Assembly (NCBI GenBank): GCA_031282465.1
Contig: JAITDR010000184.1
Location: forward strand, 1 to 7,739
Reading direction: 5' to 3'
Source of the DNA: Desulfovibrio sp.
GTDB lineage: Bacteria; Desulfobacterota; Desulfovibrionia; Desulfovibrionales; Desulfovibrionaceae
Length of the DNA: 7,739 nucleotides
Shown: positions 6,304 to 7,739 of the stretch, piece by piece
Position numbering within the stretch: position 1 is the first letter of the stretch
Layout: every line of letters begins with the position of its first letter
The notes under the pieces: model-generated
What the model saw: only the letters and a program-made list of their open reading frames with translations
Told to the model about the DNA's origin: nothing
The model's database searches: none
Translations under genes and position numbers: made by a program

Positions 6304-7739
6304 ATGACCGGTGTAGACGTCAAGAGCCTGCTTGAGAAATGCAATTCCTTCTGCACCCGCGCGTTGTACGATGCGGCCGGACTGGCTGTCGGCAGAACGC
6401 ACTATGAAGTCGCGGCCGAGCATCTTCTGCTCAAGTGTCTTGAAAACAAGGATGCGGATAGTGCTTTGCTGATCGGGCACTACGGTGTGGACCGCGCGGC
6501 GGCAATCCAAAACCTTACCCGTTCGCTGGATGCTTTCAAGAGCGGCAATTCCGCCCGCCCGGGCTTTTCCCCGTTGCTGATCGAGCTTCTGGAAACGGCC
6601 TGGCTCATTGCTTCGGTGGACCTTAAGCAGACCGCCGTCCGTTCCGTGGCTGTGCTGCTCGCCTACGCCAGGCGGCCCGGCTATTACGCCCAGAGCGCGC
6701 AGGCGCCTGCTTTTGCGGAAATCAACCGCGACGAGGCGACGCGCAATTTTTCCATGCTCACCGCGAACTCCTGCGAAAACACGCCGGACGCGCCGGATAC
6801 GGCGAGCGGCGAGGCAGGCGCGGCAGCCGCGGCCGGCGGCGCGGCCCAAGGCTTTGTCGCCCAATACTGCGAGGATTTCACGGCCAAGGCGCGCGCGGGC
6901 AAGATCGACACGGTTTTCGGGCGCGATGCGGAACTGCGCAATATCTTGACTATTCTCGCGCGGCGGCGCAAAAACAATCCCATTCTCGTGGGCGAGGCCG
7001 GTGTGGGCAAAACCGCGGTCATTGAAGGCCTCGCCAAGCGCATCGTGGAAGGGGACGTGCCGCAGAGCCTGCTCGGCGTTTCCCTGCAATCCCTGGATAT
7101 GGGACTTCTGGAAGCCGGCGCGGGCATGAAGGGCGAATTTGAGCGCCGGCTCAAAGGCGTGATTGACGAAATCAAGGGCAGCGTCAAACCCGTCATTCTG
7201 TTTATCGACGAGGCGCACATGCTTGTGGGTGCGGGGGGGCAGGCCGGCGGCTCGGACGCGGCCAACCTGCTCAAGCCCGCCCTGGCGCGCGGCGAACTGC
7301 GCACCTGCGCCGCTACTACCTGGAAGGAATACAAGAAATATTTCGAAAAGGACGCCGCCCTTGCGCGCCGTTTCCAGCTCGTCGACATCGAGGAGCCGGA
7401 CCTGCGCTCCTCCGCGCTGATTTTGCGCGGCCTGCGCACCGGCTATGAAACCGCGCATTCCGTGCTCATCCGCGACGATGCCGTGACCGCCGCCGTGGAA
7501 ATGTCGCATCGTTTCATCACCGGACGCTATCTGCCCGACAAGGCGATAGACCTCATGGATACCGCCTGCGCCAAGGTCAAAATGAGCCTCAGCGTCAAAC
7601 CCGGCGTTCTCGAAGACACGGAGCGCGCCGTGCAGGCGTGTGAACGCGAGTCGGCGGCGCTTGAGCGCGATCAGGCCAACGACGCCCCTGTGGATGAGAC
7701 AAGAATACAGCGCCTGCGCGATGAAACGGCCGAGCTGCG
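6304..7739 (+). CDS. clpV: ClpV (TssH), AAA+ sheath-recycling ATPase (3' end outside window)
   Basis: ClpV unfolds and disassembles contracted TssB-TssC sheath in the cytoplasm using ATP. 478 complete codons are visible with no stop; full family proteins are roughly 850-900 residues, so the second ATPase domain lies beyond the edge. The Clp N-domain (about 1-150) has the ClpV pattern GRTHYEVAAEHLLLKCLENKDAD and FSPLLIELLETAWLIAS. An Ala/Gly-rich linker follows (about 160-183). ATPase domain 1 shows Walker A GEAGVGKT (230-237), pore-loop region GAGMKGEFE (272-280), Walker B LFIDEAH (299-305), AATTWKEYKKYFEKD with the sensor 1 threonine, and arginine-finger segment ARRF (354-357). FITGRYLPDKAIDLMD leads into the start of the coiled-coil middle domain. 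Pore loop 1 has Met where ClpB has an aromatic residue. GAGAGG at 6291-6296 lies 7 bases before ATG 6304. The variant N-domain and sheath-gene context distinguish it from general ClpB. Confidence 0.96.
   Translation, partial: MTGVDVKSLLEKCNSFCTRALYDAAGLAVGRTHYEVAAEHLLLKCLENKDADSALLIGHYGVDRAAAIQNLTRSLDAFKSGNSARPGFSPLLIELLETAWLIASVDLKQTAVRSVAVLLAYARRPGYYAQSAQAPAFAEINRDEATRNFSMLTANSCENTPDAPDTASGEAGAAAAAGGAAQGFVAQYCEDFTAKARAGKIDTVFGRDAELRNILTILARRRKNNPILVGEAGVGKTAVIEGLAKRIVEGDVPQSLLGVSLQSLDMGLLEAGAGMKGEFERRLKGVIDEIKGSVKPVILFIDEAHMLVGAGGQAGGSDAANLLKPALARGELRTCAATTWKEYKKYFEKDAALARRFQLVDIEEPDLRSSALILRGLRTGYETAHSVLIRDDAVTAAVEMSHRFITGRYLPDKAIDLMDTACAKVKMSLSVKPGVLEDTERAVQACERESAALERDQANDAPVDETRIQRLRDETAEL

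Noticed and set aside
1..7739. CRISPR arrays, tRNA or rRNA genes, insertion sequences, attachment sites
   Set aside because: No regular spacer-repeat pattern, no tRNA-like cloverleaf or rRNA sequence, no transposase or terminal inverted repeats were seen.

Overview
This window is part of a type VI secretion system (T6SS) gene cluster. All six genes lie on the + strand with short spacers. The organism is most likely a GC-rich Gram-negative proteobacterium. The combination of genes and the protein style would fit a Desulfovibrio/Bilophila-type sulfate or sulfite reducer, but that is an impression from protein flavour. No marker gene in the window settles it.

Layout. The left edge (1-2265) carries the 3' part of a large gene. 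Its product has an unassigned N-terminal region, an alpha-helical middle and about 300 C-terminal residues of pentapeptide repeats. A 172-base spacer follows, then a DUF3540 protein (2438-3106) and a small DUF4150 PAAR-like protein (3154-3558). These three form a spike-tip/adaptor module. Next come the contractile sheath genes tssB (3680-4186) and tssC (4237-5709), the tube gene hcp/tssD (5749-6228), a strong intrinsic terminator hairpin (6259-6287), and the 5' two-fifths or so of clpV/tssH (6304-7739, cut by the window edge).

How they work together. Hcp hexamers stack into the inner tube. TssB and TssC polymerise around it as the contractile sheath. The PAAR-like protein should cap the VgrG spike, which is not in the window. 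DUF3540 and the pentapeptide protein accompany PAAR-like proteins of this type and probably help load or assemble the tip. ClpV recycles contracted sheath by gripping the TssC N-terminus, and the expected ClpV-contact segment is visible in this TssC. No effector, immunity gene, VgrG, baseplate (TssEFGK) or membrane-complex (TssJLM) gene is present here.

The most informative non-coding signals surround hcp. There is an inverted repeat across the tssC stop, a small hairpin that places the hcp Shine-Dalgarno in its loop, and the terminator between hcp and clpV. Together they suggest that hcp output is set separately from its operon partners. I see no wholly new system. The least understood element is the cysteine-rich pentapeptide-repeat protein.
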